Source: Pseudomonas sp. S09G 359 (GTDB taxonomy: Bacteria > Pseudomonadota > Gammaproteobacteria > Pseudomonadales > Pseudomonadaceae). Taken from it: 64,000 bases of DNA. The position numbers and the translations under genes are program-made. The DNA lies in assembly GCF_002843605.1 (NCBI RefSeq), contig NZ_CP025263.1, positions 2,385,501 through 2,449,500 of the forward strand, in the 5' to 3' direction. Shown piece by piece: positions 1 through 10,205 of the stretch; within the stretch, counting starts at the first letter, position 1; each line of letters starts with the position of its first letter. The notes beneath the pieces are model-generated. The model made no database searches. It saw only the letters and a program-made list of their open reading frames with translations, and was not told the DNA's origin.

Positions 1-998
1 CGGGTTTCCTGGACCGTTTCGACGCACTGTTGCCTAACGCCAGGCTCAACCTGATCCTCGGCAGCGAAGACTTTGGCCCGACGCGACGCGGCTTGGTCGA
101 AGGCTGCCAGGACGTAGCGCGTTGCCCCTGGCGTGACGCGGCCGTCAGCGATTGCCCCCAGGCCTGCGGCCCTTGCCGGCAACGTGGCGTGCACCGCCTG
201 GTGTGCGCGTTGCCCCCGGGCGAAAAGGGTGTGTTGCTGCTCGATACTCCCAGGCGCGCCGGGGCCAGTTGGCGCCAGTTGGTGGAGGAGGCGGCGCAGG
301 CGGTGGGGGTCAGCGTGCGCCTGCGCAGCCAGCAGCGAGAGCAGCAGCGCAAACAGGCGACCTCCCGCCACGGTGCCCTGGCCCGCGAGTTGCACGATTC
401 GGTGGCGCAGCAGCTCGGCTACCTGTCCTTCCAGGCCCATGGCTTGCAGTCGCAACTGGGCGAACCGGCCCTGCACGACTTGTGCAGTGGTCTCAGCCAA
501 CTGCAACGCCAGGTGCGCGAGCTGATCACCAGCGCGCGCCTGACCATGGATGGGCGTTCGCTGCGCCAGGCCCTGGCCGATTCGGTGGCCGAATTCTCGC
601 GGCGCTGCATCATCGTGTTCGAACTGGACAACCGCCTGGCCGACGATGCCCTGAGCCCGGAAACCGAATTGCAGATCTTGCAGATCATCCGCGAAGCCCT
701 GGCCAACGCCGTGCGCCATTCCCACGCGCGGCATGTGCGTATCGAGCTGCGCCAGACCCAGGACGGCGAGGCTTCGGTGGCGGTGGAAGACGACGGCATC
801 GGCCTTAGCCAGGCCTGCGGTGAGCACAACCATTTCGGCCTGGCGATTATTCGCGAGCGTGCCGCCAGCATCGGCGCGCGCCTGACCATTGAAGCGATCC
901 GCCCGCACGGGGTGCGTGTGCACCTTGGCCTGCGTCGCCACCAAGACCTGCCACAGGGGAGTCTCGATGGACTGCACGACCTTATTACTGATCGATGA
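1..998 (+). CDS. NarX-like sensor histidine kinase, C-terminal part (5' end outside window)
   Basis: The frame is open from the first bases of the window, so the true start lies upstream; an internal TTG at 30 is not a convincing start. The visible part has a Cys-rich stretch (RCPWRD..DCPQACGPCRQRG), a HisKA_3 phosphoacceptor motif (ELHDSVAQQL), an N-box (REALANAVRHSHA) and a G-box (DDGIGL). This is the NarX/NarQ/DegS class that phosphorylates NarL-type regulators, and Cys clusters are known in the NarX central module. The sensor domain is not visible, so the signal is unknown. Its end overlaps the next gene by 32 bases, which indicates translational coupling with its cognate regulator. Confidence 0.9.
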   Translation, partial: GFLDRFDALLPNARLNLILGSEDFGPTRRGLVEGCQDVARCPWRDAAVSDCPQACGPCRQRGVHRLVCALPPGEKGVLLLDTPRRAGASWRQLVEEAAQAVGVSVRLRSQQREQQRKQATSRHGALARELHDSVAQQLGYLSFQAHGLQSQLGEPALHDLCSGLSQLQRQVRELITSARLTMDGRSLRQALADSVAEFSRRCIIVFELDNRLADDALSPETELQILQIIREALANAVRHSHARHVRIELRQTQDGEASVAVEDDGIGLSQACGEHNHFGLAIIRERAASIGARLTIEAIRPHGVRVHLGLRRHQDLPQGSLDGLHDLITDR

Positions 999-1623
999 TC
1001 ACCCACTGTTTCGCAAAGGCCTGGCGCAGTTGTTCGGCGCCAGTGACGACTTCGAAGTGGTGGGCCAGGCGGCCAGCGGCCGCGAAGGCATCAACCTGGC
1101 CGTGAGCTTGACGCCGCAGCAGGTGCTGCTGGATTTGCACATGCCCGGCCTCAGTGGTTTGCAGGTGCTCGATGAGCTGCGCCAACTGCGCCTGGACTGC
1201 CAGGTGGTGGTGCTCACGGCCTCGATGGACCGCGACGAACTGCTCAGCGCCTTGCGCCTCGGCGCCAGTGGCTATGTGCTCAAGGAAACCGAGCCGGACG
1301 CGCTGCTGGCGTATATGCGCAACTGCCACAAGGGCGCGATTGTGCTGGACTCGACCCTGATTGCGCTGTTGGCCGACCAGGCCGAGCCCGCACACCACAG
1401 CGAGGCCCCGGGCAACGACAATCTCACCGAACGCGAAGGCCAGACCCTGGCGTTGATTGCCGCTGGCATGAGCAATAAACAGATCGGCCGCGAGCTGGGC
1501 ATCAGCGACGGCACGGTGAAAATCTACGTGCGCAGCCTGCTGCAGAAGCTCGGCCTGCACTCGCGGCTGGAACTGGCAGCGTGGGTGCACAGCGGCGCCT
1601 TGAAGCACGAGGAGCGCCATTAG
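967..1623 (+). CDS. NarL/FixJ-family response regulator
   Basis: This 218-aa protein has a receiver domain (LLIDDHPLF acidic pocket, phospho-acceptor Asp56 in LLDLHMPG, Lys106 in GYVLKE) and a C-terminal LuxR-type helix-turn-helix (LTEREGQTLALIAAGMSNKQ, then GISDGTVK). Overall it resembles NarL. The ATG at 967 is chosen because a GGGGAG ribosome-binding site sits just upstream and the receiver domain begins there. It overlaps the kinase gene and directly abuts the PAS gene. No nitrate or nitrite reductase gene is near, so nitrate sensing is not established. Confidence 0.93.
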   Translation: MDCTTLLLIDDHPLFRKGLAQLFGASDDFEVVGQAASGREGINLAVSLTPQQVLLDLHMPGLSGLQVLDELRQLRLDCQVVVLTASMDRDELLSALRLGASGYVLKETEPDALLAYMRNCHKGAIVLDSTLIALLADQAEPAHHSEAPGNDNLTEREGQTLALIAAGMSNKQIGRELGISDGTVKIYVRSLLQKLGLHSRLELAAWVHSGALKHEERH

Positions 1624-2364
1624 ATGAGGGAAAGCCCCGAAGCCTTTGTGCTCCCGTCGATCGAGCTGATGGATTGTTTCCCCGCCGCCTTGCTGCGCCT
1701 GCGTGACAACGGCCAGATCGCCCACTTCAACCTGGCGTGGGCCGAATTGATGGGGCCGCCTGGCGGCGAACGCAATTTGATCGACTACGTGCACCAGGAA
1801 GACCGCCCCTGGTGGCGTCAGGCGTTGAATGAACTGCGCCGCCGCCCCGACACTTCGTTCAACCAGCGTCTGCGCTTTGTGCACCCCAGCGGCGAATTAC
1901 GCTGGTTCGAGATCAGCCTCAAGCGCGGCCCGCAAGGCTTTTACCTGGTGGCCGGTGACGTCACCGCCCACAAACGCCGCGAAATTGCCTTGCAGGCCAG
2001 TCAGCGCAGCAGCATGAGCTTGCTCGACAGCATGCCCGGCCTGATCTATCGCGGGCGCAACAACCGCGACTGGACCATGGAATTCGTCAGCGCCGGCTGC
2101 CTGCAACTCACCGGTTATCCGGCCGAACGGCTGGTGGACAATCATGAGTTCACCTACAACAGCCTGATCCTGGCGCAGGACGCCGACTACGTGTGGCGCG
2201 AGGTGCAATATGCGTTGTCGCGGCATGAACCCTTCGAGTTGAATTACCAGATCCGCTGTGCTGATCAGTCGATCAAGCACGTGTGGGAGAAGGGCGTGGG
2301 GATTTATGCCGATACCCGCGAAGTGCTGGGGATCGAAGGGGCGATTTTCGAGCGCAGGCTTTAA
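1624..2364 (+). CDS. PAS-domain protein (two PAS modules, no output domain)
   Basis: The 246-aa product begins on the base after the regulator's stop codon, so the three genes form one operon. It contains two PAS/PAC-like modules, at about residues 15-118 (ending in GDVTAHKRRE, a typical PAC tail) and about 130-245 (GLIYRGRNNRDWTMEFVS..GY). I see no kinase, GGDEF, EAL or DNA-binding domain. It may be a stand-alone sensory or modulator subunit for the kinase; that role is inferred from position only. Confidence 0.85.
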   Translation: MRESPEAFVLPSIELMDCFPAALLRLRDNGQIAHFNLAWAELMGPPGGERNLIDYVHQEDRPWWRQALNELRRRPDTSFNQRLRFVHPSGELRWFEISLKRGPQGFYLVAGDVTAHKRREIALQASQRSSMSLLDSMPGLIYRGRNNRDWTMEFVSAGCLQLTGYPAERLVDNHEFTYNSLILAQDADYVWREVQYALSRHEPFELNYQIRCADQSIKHVWEKGVGIYADTREVLGIEGAIFERRL

Positions 2365-2384
2365 CAAGTAAAACGCAGATACAA

Positions 2385-2461
2385 ATGTGGGAGGGGGCTT
2401 GCCCCCGATGGCGGTGGATCAGTAACAAATTAGCTGACTGACCCACCGCCCCTCCCACATT
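2385..2461. repeat. REPIN-like repeat (copy 1, one arm degenerate)
   Basis: The left arm reads TGTGGGAGGGGGCTTGCCCCCG. The right arm is the inverted counterpart but has lost its GGGGGCAAG centre (it reads CCGCCCCTCCCACA). It lies between the ends of two convergent genes. Copies of the same unit occur at 8130, 23715, 34869, 37043, 41384 and 58428. Such elements are typical of fluorescent Pseudomonas and can form hairpins in RNA. Confidence 0.9.
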
Positions 2462-2479
2462 AATCTCCACATGGCAGGC

Positions 2480-3634
2480 TCAATGGGCGCCAGCCGCCTT
2501 GTTCAGGTCGCTTTCGGCCCACTCGGTATACACACACGCATCCGCCGTGGCCCAGCGCACTCGCACCGGGTCGCCAGCCTTGAGTGGCATGCCCGCAGCA
2601 GACAGCGCCTTGACCGTCATCGACGTGCCACCGAGGGTTTTCACCGTGCACGTCTGGCTTTCACCCAGAAACAGCACCTCACCGACAATTGCCGACACCT
2701 CATTCCAGCCCGCCGCCAACGGCTGCTCGGCGGCTTGCTCCACGCTCAGCGCCAGGGCTTTTTCGGGGCGCACCATCAGCAGCACATCCTGCTCGGTGTG
2801 CAGCCCGCTGGTCAGGCGGATCGCCAACGACTGGCCTTCAAACGAGGCCACCGCATTGCCCTGGGCCTTGAGCTTGAGGAAGTTGGAATTGCCGAGGAAC
2901 GAGGCCACAAAGGCGTTCGGCGGGTTCTGGTAGAGGTCGAAACCGCTGCCCAGGCCGACGATTTTGCCGTGGCTGAAAATCGCGATGCGCTGGGACAGGC
3001 GCATGGCTTCTTCCTGGTCGTGGGTCACGTAGACGATGGTGATGCCCAGGCGCCGGTGCAGTTGGCGCAGTTCGTCTTGCAGGTCTTCACGCAGTTTCTT
3101 GTCGAGGGCGCCGAGGGGTTCGTCCATCAGCAGGATGCGCGGTTCGTACACCAGCGCACGGGCGATCGCCACGCGTTGCTGCTGGCCGCCGGAGAGTTGC
3201 GAAGGACGGCGATGGGCGAACTGTTCCAGCTGCACCAGCTTGAGCATGGCGTCGACGCGCTTTTCGCGTTCGGCGCTGGCCAGTTTGCGGATCGCCAGGG
3301 GGAAGGCGATGTTGTCGCGCACCGACAGGTGTGGGAACAACGAATAGCGCTGGAACACCATGCCGATGTCGCGTTTGTGTGGCGGCACGTTGACCAGGGA
3401 TTGGCCACCCACCAGGATCTCGCCGCTGCTCGGCGTTTCAAAGCCGGCGAGCATCGACAGCGTGGTGCTTTTGCCCGAGCCGCTGGAGCCGAGGAAGGTG
3501 AGGAATTCGCCGTCCTGGATGTCCAGCGAGATGTTGTCCACGGCAGCGAATTCGCCATAGTACTTGTTCAGGTTACGCAGGCTGACCAGGGGTTGCCCGC
3601 TGTGTTGCGCAGAATCTTTGATCACGGCACTCAT
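2480..3634 (-). CDS. ABC transporter ATPase, PotA-like (polyamine/opine class)
   Basis: This 384-aa ATPase has Walker A (GSSGSGKST, about residues 49-57), the signature LSGGQQQRVAIARAL, Walker B (RILLMDEPLGALD) and the switch His (YVTHDQEEA), followed by a C-terminal TOBE-type domain. It is the last gene of a four-gene minus-strand operon with two permeases and a periplasmic binding protein. The organisation matches PotABCD-type importers for polyamines and related small amines. Substrate cannot be read from sequence; a neighbouring palindrome links the operon to the catabolic block downstream. Confidence 0.93.
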   Translation of the reverse strand: MSAVIKDSAQHSGQPLVSLRNLNKYYGEFAAVDNISLDIQDGEFLTFLGSSGSGKSTTLSMLAGFETPSSGEILVGGQSLVNVPPHKRDIGMVFQRYSLFPHLSVRDNIAFPLAIRKLASAEREKRVDAMLKLVQLEQFAHRRPSQLSGGQQQRVAIARALVYEPRILLMDEPLGALDKKLREDLQDELRQLHRRLGITIVYVTHDQEEAMRLSQRIAIFSHGKIVGLGSGFDLYQNPPNAFVASFLGNSNFLKLKAQGNAVASFEGQSLAIRLTSGLHTEQDVLLMVRPEKALALSVEQAAEQPLAAGWNEVSAIVGEVLFLGESQTCTVKTLGGTSMTVKALSAAGMPLKAGDPVRVRWATADACVYTEWAESDLNKAAGAH

Positions 3635-3649
3635 GTTGTTCTCCTGGGC

Positions 3650-4459
3650 TCAGAGCCGGGTTTGCGTGCGGCGGCGAAGGGCGGCGGCAATCACCATGAC
3701 CAGCACCGAGAGGCCGATCAGCAACGTCGAGGCGACGGCGATCACCGGCGTCAGGTCCTGGCGCAGGGTGGTCCACATTTTTACCGGAAGGGTTTGCAGG
3801 GTCGGGCTGGCCATCATCACGCTGAGCACCACTTCGTCCCACGAAACAAGGAAGGCAAACAGCGCACCGGCCACCATCCCCGGGCGGATCGCCGGGAAGG
3901 TCACCTTGAACACGGCTTGCAGACGTGAGGCGCCGCAGATCACCGCCGCGTCTTCAATCGACTGGTCGAACAGCTTCAGCGAGTTGATGATCGAGATGAT
4001 GGTGAACGGCAGCGCGACGATCACATGGCTGACCACAAAGGCGAACATCGTGCCGGTGTAGCCGAGCTTGAGGAACAGTGCGTAGACCGCCACGGCAATG
4101 ATCACCAGCGGCACGATCATCGGCAGCGTGAACAGGCCATAGAGCAATTCACGGCCGGGAAAGCGCCCGCGTACCAGGGCGAAGGCCGTGGGCAGGCCCA
4201 GCGCCACGGCGAACACCGTGGTCAGCACCGCGACCTTGAGGCTGGCCATGGCCGCGTTCATCCAGTCGGCATTGGAGAAGAACTGGCCGTACCATTTGAG
4301 CGTCCAGCCGGGCGGCGGAAACACCAGCCATTGCGATGAGCCGAACGACAGCAGCACGATAAATACGATCGGCAACAGCAGAAACAAGCCGATCAAACCG
4401 GTGGTGGTGTAGAGGCCCAAGCGCATCCTGCGGCTCATGGCATTGGGAGTCAGGAGCAT
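3650..4459 (-). CDS. ABC transporter permease, PotC-like
   Basis: The 269-aa membrane protein has about six predicted transmembrane segments and the EAA-type loop of binding-protein-dependent permeases (EDAAVICGASRLQAVFKVTF). It sits 15 bases upstream of the ATPase gene and 6 bases downstream of the first permease gene. It should form the inner-membrane channel together with the PotB-like partner. Confidence 0.93.
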   Translation of the reverse strand: MLLTPNAMSRRMRLGLYTTTGLIGLFLLLPIVFIVLLSFGSSQWLVFPPPGWTLKWYGQFFSNADWMNAAMASLKVAVLTTVFAVALGLPTAFALVRGRFPGRELLYGLFTLPMIVPLVIIAVAVYALFLKLGYTGTMFAFVVSHVIVALPFTIISIINSLKLFDQSIEDAAVICGASRLQAVFKVTFPAIRPGMVAGALFAFLVSWDEVVLSVMMASPTLQTLPVKMWTTLRQDLTPVIAVASTLLIGLSVLVMVIAAALRRRTQTRL

Positions 4460-4465
4460 GACGGC

Positions 4466-5395
4466 TTACCTCGCATTGCTGGCGCCAACCGGGGATTCCG
4501 GCTGGAGCTTCAGGTAGAAGTAGAACAGCACCAGCGTGATCAGGATCAGCAAGGCGGCACCGGCACTGGCCAGGCCCCAATTGAGGAACGACTGCACCTG
4601 CTGGATGATGAACTCGGGCAGCATCATGTTCTGCGCACCGCCGAGCAGCGCCGGGGTGACGTAGTAACCGAGGGACATCACAAACACCATCAAGCCGCCG
4701 GAAAACAGCCCCGGCCGGCACAGCGGCAGGAACACCCGGAAGAAGTTGGTCCACGGGCTGGCACCGCAGATGGAGCCGGCCTGCAGGATCATCGGGTCGA
4801 TGGCCTGCATGGTCGCCTGCAACGGCAGCACGATGAACGGGATCATGATGTAGCTCATGCCGATCACCACGCCGGTGAGGTTATGCACCATCTCCAGCGG
4901 TTGATCGATAATGCCCATGGCCATCAGCGCCTTGTTGATCACCCCGGAGGCCTGCAGCAGCACCAGCCAGGAATAGGTGCGGGCCAGCAGGCTGGTCCAC
5001 ATCGACAGCAGCACGATACTCAGCATCCAACGGCCCCAGCCGCGTGGCACCAGGGTAATCGCCCAGGCCAGCGGGAAGCCCAGCAACAGGCTGAACAGGG
5101 TCACCAGGCCCGCCACCGAAAAGGTGTTGAGCAGCACCCGGGCGTAGGCCGAGTTGGCGAACAGTTGCTCGTAGTTGCCCAGGCCCGGGGTGGGTTCCAG
5201 CACGCCGCGCAGCAACAGGCCGATCAGCGGTGCCAGAAAGAACAGGCCGAGGAACAGCAGGGCCGGGACCAGGTTGCTCGAACCCCGCCAGCGCTGGGCC
5301 AGGGACGGCGCGGTGGCTTTGACCGGTACCGCGCCGGCAGCGCCGAGGGCGCTCCCGGTCGGTGTGGTTGCCGTCATTTTCATTTGACTAGCCAT
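4466..5395 (-). CDS. ABC transporter permease, PotB-like
   Basis: This 309-aa permease has a roughly 35-residue hydrophilic N-terminus, six or so transmembrane helices and an EAA-like loop (LQAGSICGASPWTNFFRVF). The proposed start overlaps the end of the binding-protein gene by 16 bases; an in-frame ATG at 5383 would reduce this to a 4-base overlap. Either start gives tight coupling within the operon. Confidence 0.92.
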   Translation of the reverse strand: MASQMKMTATTPTGSALGAAGAVPVKATAPSLAQRWRGSSNLVPALLFLGLFFLAPLIGLLLRGVLEPTPGLGNYEQLFANSAYARVLLNTFSVAGLVTLFSLLLGFPLAWAITLVPRGWGRWMLSIVLLSMWTSLLARTYSWLVLLQASGVINKALMAMGIIDQPLEMVHNLTGVVIGMSYIMIPFIVLPLQATMQAIDPMILQAGSICGASPWTNFFRVFLPLCRPGLFSGGLMVFVMSLGYYVTPALLGGAQNMMLPEFIIQQVQSFLNWGLASAGAALLILITLVLFYFYLKLQPESPVGASNAR

Positions 5396-6405
5396 TCATT
5401 CCACCGTGTCGCAATGGCCGGACCGTTCTTGGCCCAGTAGGCGAAATCGAGGGTGATCTGATCCTTGACGTAGGCGGTCGGCAGGTTGGGCGCGAGGACC
5501 GAATCGAGGCGCTGCACGCTGTCGATATTCACCGGAGCATAGGCGGTCAGGTTGGAAAAATCCGCCTGGCCCTTGGCGCTGCTGGCACTGGCGAGGAACT
5601 TCATCGCCGCGGCTTTGTTCTTGGTGCCTTTAGGCACGACGAGGATATCGGCCATGACCAGGTTCTGCTTCCAGCTCACGCCCACTGGCGCGCCGTCTTC
5701 CTGTAAGGCGTGGATGCGGCCGTTCCAGAACTGGCCCATGCTCACTTCACCGGAGGCCAGCAGTTGCTGCGACTGCGCGCCGCCGCCCCACCAGACGATG
5801 TCTTTCTTGATCGTGTCGAGCTTCTTGAAGGCGCGGTCCAGGTCCAGCGGGTAGAGCTTGTCGGCGGCTACGCCGTCGGCCAGCAGCGCCAGTTCGAGCA
5901 CGCCAGGGCTTGGCCATTTGTAGAGGGCGCGTTTACCGGGGTAGGTCTTGGTGTCGAACAGCGCGCTCCAATCTTGTGGCTTGCCGGCGCCGAGCTTGCC
6001 TTCGTTGTAGCCAAGCACGAAGGAGAAGAAGAACGAACCGACGCCATGGTCGGAAACGAAGCGTGGGTCGATCTTGTCGCGCTGGATCACCGAGAAATCG
6101 AGGGGTTCGAGCAAACCTTCGGCGGCGGCGCGCAAGGCGAAGTCGGCCTCAACATCCACCACGTCCCACTGCACGTTGCCGCTCTCGACCATGGCTTTGA
6201 GTTTGCCGTAGTCGGTGGGGCCGTCCTGCACCACGGTGATACCGCTGGCCTTGCTGAACGGGTCCGCCCAGGCCTGTTTCTGCGCATCCTGGGTGCTACC
6301 GCCCCAGCTCACGAAATTGACGCTTTCGGCCGCCATGGCCGCGTGAGTTGCCGTGGCCAACAAGCCCGCGAGCAGTACTGCGGTTGCACGTTTGTTCAAC
6401 ACCAT
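5380..6405 (-). CDS. Periplasmic substrate-binding protein, PotD-like
   Basis: The 341-aa precursor starts with a clear signal peptide (MVLNKRATAVLLAGLLATAT, predicted cleavage after AMA) and continues with the type 2 periplasmic-binding fold seen in PotD-class proteins (VNFVSWGGSTQDAQKQAW near the mature N-terminus). Start at 6405 was preferred over an upstream in-frame start at 6516 because the signal peptide begins there. It is the first gene of the ABC operon. The ligand is unknown; polyamines, opines or other amines are all possible for this family. Confidence 0.92.
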   Translation of the reverse strand: MVLNKRATAVLLAGLLATATHAAMAAESVNFVSWGGSTQDAQKQAWADPFSKASGITVVQDGPTDYGKLKAMVESGNVQWDVVDVEADFALRAAAEGLLEPLDFSVIQRDKIDPRFVSDHGVGSFFFSFVLGYNEGKLGAGKPQDWSALFDTKTYPGKRALYKWPSPGVLELALLADGVAADKLYPLDLDRAFKKLDTIKKDIVWWGGGAQSQQLLASGEVSMGQFWNGRIHALQEDGAPVGVSWKQNLVMADILVVPKGTKNKAAAMKFLASASSAKGQADFSNLTAYAPVNIDSVQRLDSVLAPNLPTAYVKDQITLDFAYWAKNGPAIATRWNEWLVK

Positions 6406-6571
6406 TTTCACGCCCTCATTTGTTTTGTTATTGAGCGGGCTTGGTAATGCCCGCCTATCGGGAGCAGTAGGTCTATCGGGACCTCTATTCGAGGCCCCAA
6501 GAGGCGACCGTGCCAAGGGCTGTTATTGGTGCTATCCCTGGCGGGCGCACTTGGCGAAAGCGTTCGGTCTA

Positions 6572-6596
6572 TGGAATATCATATTATGGTATTCCA
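6572..6596. promoter_or_regulatory. 25-nt palindrome upstream of ABC importer operon
   Basis: The half-sites TGGAATATCATA and TATGGTATTCCA pair at 11 of 12 positions about a central T at 6584. The right half contains TGGTATTCCA, one base from the TGGTATACCA sites at 7776, 13189 and 21489. It lies 167 bases ahead of the binding-protein start in the 227-base gap 6406-6632, which otherwise shows no gene. Probable operator for the linked GntR/FCD regulator; binding is inferred. Confidence 0.6.
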
Positions 6597-6632
6597 AACT
6601 TTGTGCAAGCATTTTGCCTTACCGGTTATCCG

Positions 6633-7742
6633 TCATTCGGTGAAAGGAATGCTCTCGACCACTTCCAGGTCGTAGCCGGTCAACCCGGCGTATTTGAGGG
6701 GCGGGCCGAGGTGACGCAACTTGCCGACACCCAGGTCTTGCAATATCTGCGCCCCGGTGCCCACTTCAGAATAGATGCGCGACTGCGAGCGGCTGAACTG
6801 GCGTGGTGTCTGGGTCAATTGCGGCACCCGTTCCAGCAGGGCCTGGGACGATTCATGGTTGGCCAGCACCACCACCACGCCACTGCCTTCAGCCGCCACG
6901 CGCTGCAAAGCGGCCCACAACGTCCAGTTGGACGGGCCGCTGTACTCAGCGCCAACCAGGTCGCGCAGCGGGTCGATCACGTGCACGCGCACCAGCGCCG
7001 GCTCATCGCGGCGCAGCTGCCCCATGACCATCGCCATGTGCACGCCGCCGTCGATGCGGTCTTCAAAGGTGATCAGGCGGAAGGTGCCGTGCACCGTCGG
7101 CAAGTCGCGTTCGCCGATGCGCACCACGGTGCGTTCGGTGCTGAGTCGGTAGTGGATCAGGTCGGCGATGGTGCCGATCTTGATGCCGTGCTTGCGCGCG
7201 AAGATTTCCAGCTCGGGGCGGCGCGCCATGGTGCCGTCGTCGTTCATTACTTCGACGATCACCGAGGCCGGCGTGTGCCCGGCCAGGCGGGCCAGGTCGC
7301 AGCCGGCTTCGGTATGGCCGGCGCGGGTCAGCACGCCGCCGTCCTTGGCGCGCAGCGGGAAGATATGCCCCGGCTGCACGATATCGGCGGGCCCGGCATT
7401 GATATCGACAGCCGCCGCCACGGTGCGCGCGCGGTCGGCGGCGGAGATGCCGGTGGTGACGCCGGTGGCGGCTTCGATAGACACGGTAAACGCGGTGCTG
7501 AACACGCTGCCGTTGCTCGGCACCATCTGCTCAAGCCCCAGGCGCTGGCAATGTTCATCGGTGAGGGTCAGGCAGATCAGGCCGCGCGCTTCACGCGCCA
7601 TGAAACTGATAGTCTCGGCGGTGCAGCACGCGGCGGGCAGCAACAGGTCGCCTTCGTTTTCCCGGTCTTCGTCGTCCACCAGAAGCACCATCTTGCCTTG
7701 GCGGTAGTCTTCGATGATGTCTGCGATGCTGTTGAAGGACAT
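6633..7742 (-). CDS. RibB paralogue: DHBP synthase with degenerate GTP cyclohydrolase II domain
   Basis: The 369-aa protein carries the 3,4-dihydroxy-2-butanone 4-phosphate synthase domain in residues ~1-200, with the acidic DDEDRENEGDLLL motif and RAGHTEAGCDLARLAG. The C-terminal half is related to GTP cyclohydrolase II but lacks the zinc-binding cysteines of active enzymes. It should make the four-carbon riboflavin precursor. It is not in a riboflavin operon; it shares a 66-base divergent promoter region with the DUF1330 gene and lies in a block with a flavin reductase. It is probably an accessory copy that boosts flavin supply. Confidence 0.9.
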   Translation of the reverse strand: MSFNSIADIIEDYRQGKMVLLVDDEDRENEGDLLLPAACCTAETISFMAREARGLICLTLTDEHCQRLGLEQMVPSNGSVFSTAFTVSIEAATGVTTGISAADRARTVAAAVDINAGPADIVQPGHIFPLRAKDGGVLTRAGHTEAGCDLARLAGHTPASVIVEVMNDDGTMARRPELEIFARKHGIKIGTIADLIHYRLSTERTVVRIGERDLPTVHGTFRLITFEDRIDGGVHMAMVMGQLRRDEPALVRVHVIDPLRDLVGAEYSGPSNWTLWAALQRVAAEGSGVVVVLANHESSQALLERVPQLTQTPRQFSRSQSRIYSEVGTGAQILQDLGVGKLRHLGPPLKYAGLTGYDLEVVESIPFTE

Positions 7743-7775
7743 GGTGGATGCTCGGTTTGTTGGTTGTATGTATTA

Positions 7776-7785
7776 TGGTATACCA
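7776..7785. promoter_or_regulatory. TGGTATACCA operator between ribB paralogue and DUF1330 gene
   Basis: A perfect 10-bp palindrome sits 34 bases from the RibB-paralogue start and 24 bases from the DUF1330 start, where a repressor could block both divergent promoters. The form TGGTATACCA fits the GNTnnnnACC-type half-sites used by many GntR/FCD regulators. Confidence 0.65.
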
Positions 7786-7808
7786 CAAAAACTCAATAAG
7801 AGGATGTC

Positions 7809-8105
7809 ATGATGAAGGCCTACTGGATTGCCCATGTGGATGTGTCCGACGCAGAGCAGTACACGCAGTACACCCAGCGCGCACCGGCCGCGTTCGCCAA
7901 GTTCGGCGGGCGGTTCCTGGCCAGGGGCGGGCGCAGTGAGGCGCTGGAAGGCGGGCCCGCACGGCAGCGCAATGTGGTGATCGAGTTTGATAGCTACGAG
8001 CAGGCGGTGGCGTGTTATGAGTCTGCCGAGTATCAGCAGGCGAAGGGGCACCGTGAGGGCGCGGGGGTGGCGCAGATCATCATCGTTGAAGGGCTGGCGC
8101 CGTAG
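7809..8105 (+). CDS. DUF1330 family protein
   Basis: This 98-aa protein (MMKAYWIAHVDVSD..) has the compact alpha+beta-barrel-like pattern of DUF1330, a dimeric fold related to antibiotic-biosynthesis monooxygenase domains, with the conserved GGRFLARGG turn and a hydrophobic C-terminal strand. Its reaction is unknown. It is transcribed divergently from the RibB paralogue across a shared TGGTATACCA site and so probably belongs to the same regulon. Confidence 0.88.
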   Translation: MMKAYWIAHVDVSDAEQYTQYTQRAPAAFAKFGGRFLARGGRSEALEGGPARQRNVVIEFDSYEQAVACYESAEYQQAKGHREGAGVAQIIIVEGLAP

Positions 8106-8129
8106 GCTTATCAGGCCATACCGGATACA

Positions 8130-8223
8130 AATGTGGGAGGGGGCTTGCCCCCGATGGCGGTGGTTCAGTCACCTGATACATTGACTGACACGCTGCTATC
8201 GGGGGCAAGCCCCCTCCCACATT
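8130..8223. repeat. REPIN (copy 2)
   Basis: Two inverted arms, TGTGGGAGGGGGCTTGCCCC and its reverse complement, flank a 40-50-base centre. It fills the gap between convergent genes (8106-8245) and may act as a transcript end. Confidence 0.92.
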
Positions 8224-8245
8224 TGCCCGCGGTTCGGCCGGGGGA

Positions 8246-9564
<1,319 letters not shown>

Positions 9565-9707
9565 GGGGTCTGCTCTGAATGTGCGGTTAACTGGAGGCCT
9601 CGGCGCAGGCTGCAGAAGCCAGCCGGCGCCGATTGAGAGCCGAAATCATGCCCGAGTTTATCATGCCGCGTTCTTTAAGCGACAAACCCTCTGGCCTGCA
9701 GCGCGCC

Positions 9708-10193
9708 TCAGGCCAGGGTGGGCAGCGGGCCCAGTTTGCCCTTGTGGTAGATCATCGGCGTGACCGGCTCTGCGGGCAGGATCAGGTTTTTCACCGCGCC
9801 GACGATGATCGCGTGGTCGCCGCCGTCATACTCGCGCCACAGCTCGCATTCGATGATCGCCGTGGCCTTGGCCAGCAGCGGGTTGCCCAGTTCGCTCAAA
9901 TGCCACTCGATACCCTTGGCCTTTTCCTTGCCCTTGCTGGCAAACGCATAGGCTTCGGCGGTCTGGTCGGCGGACAGCAGGTGAATCGCAAAGCGCTTGC
10001 TGTCGCGCAGAATCGGGTAGGTGTCCGAGGCGTAGTTGGGGCAGAACAGCACCAGGGCCGGGTCGATCGACAGCGCGCTGAACGCGCTGGCGGTGATGCC
10101 GACGATGCCGCCGTCCGGGTCGAGGGTGGTGACCACCGTGACGCCGGAAGGGAAGGAGCTCATGACGTCTTTATAAATACCGGGTTCGATCAT
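9708..10193 (-). CDS. Flavin reductase (HpaC/RutF-like)
   Basis: The 161-aa protein has the flavin-reductase-like FMN-binding split barrel: FPSGVTVVTTLD at the N-terminus, GITASAFSALSIDPALVLFC and GDHAIIVGAV. Such proteins supply FMNH2 or FADH2 to a separate flavin-dependent monooxygenase. It is the last gene of the operon that starts at 13151, 12 bases after the aldehyde dehydrogenase gene. No oxygenase partner gene is found in the window, which is unusual. Confidence 0.92.
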   Translation of the reverse strand: MIEPGIYKDVMSSFPSGVTVVTTLDPDGGIVGITASAFSALSIDPALVLFCPNYASDTYPILRDSKRFAIHLLSADQTAEAYAFASKGKEKAKGIEWHLSELGNPLLAKATAIIECELWREYDGGDHAIIVGAVKNLILPAEPVTPMIYHKGKLGPLPTLA

Positions 10194-10205
10194 GGTCGTG
10201 GACTC

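Noticed and set aside
2471..3928. A 485-codon open frame on the plus strand
   Set aside because: It covers the PotA-like ATPase gene on the other strand, which has complete ABC motifs.
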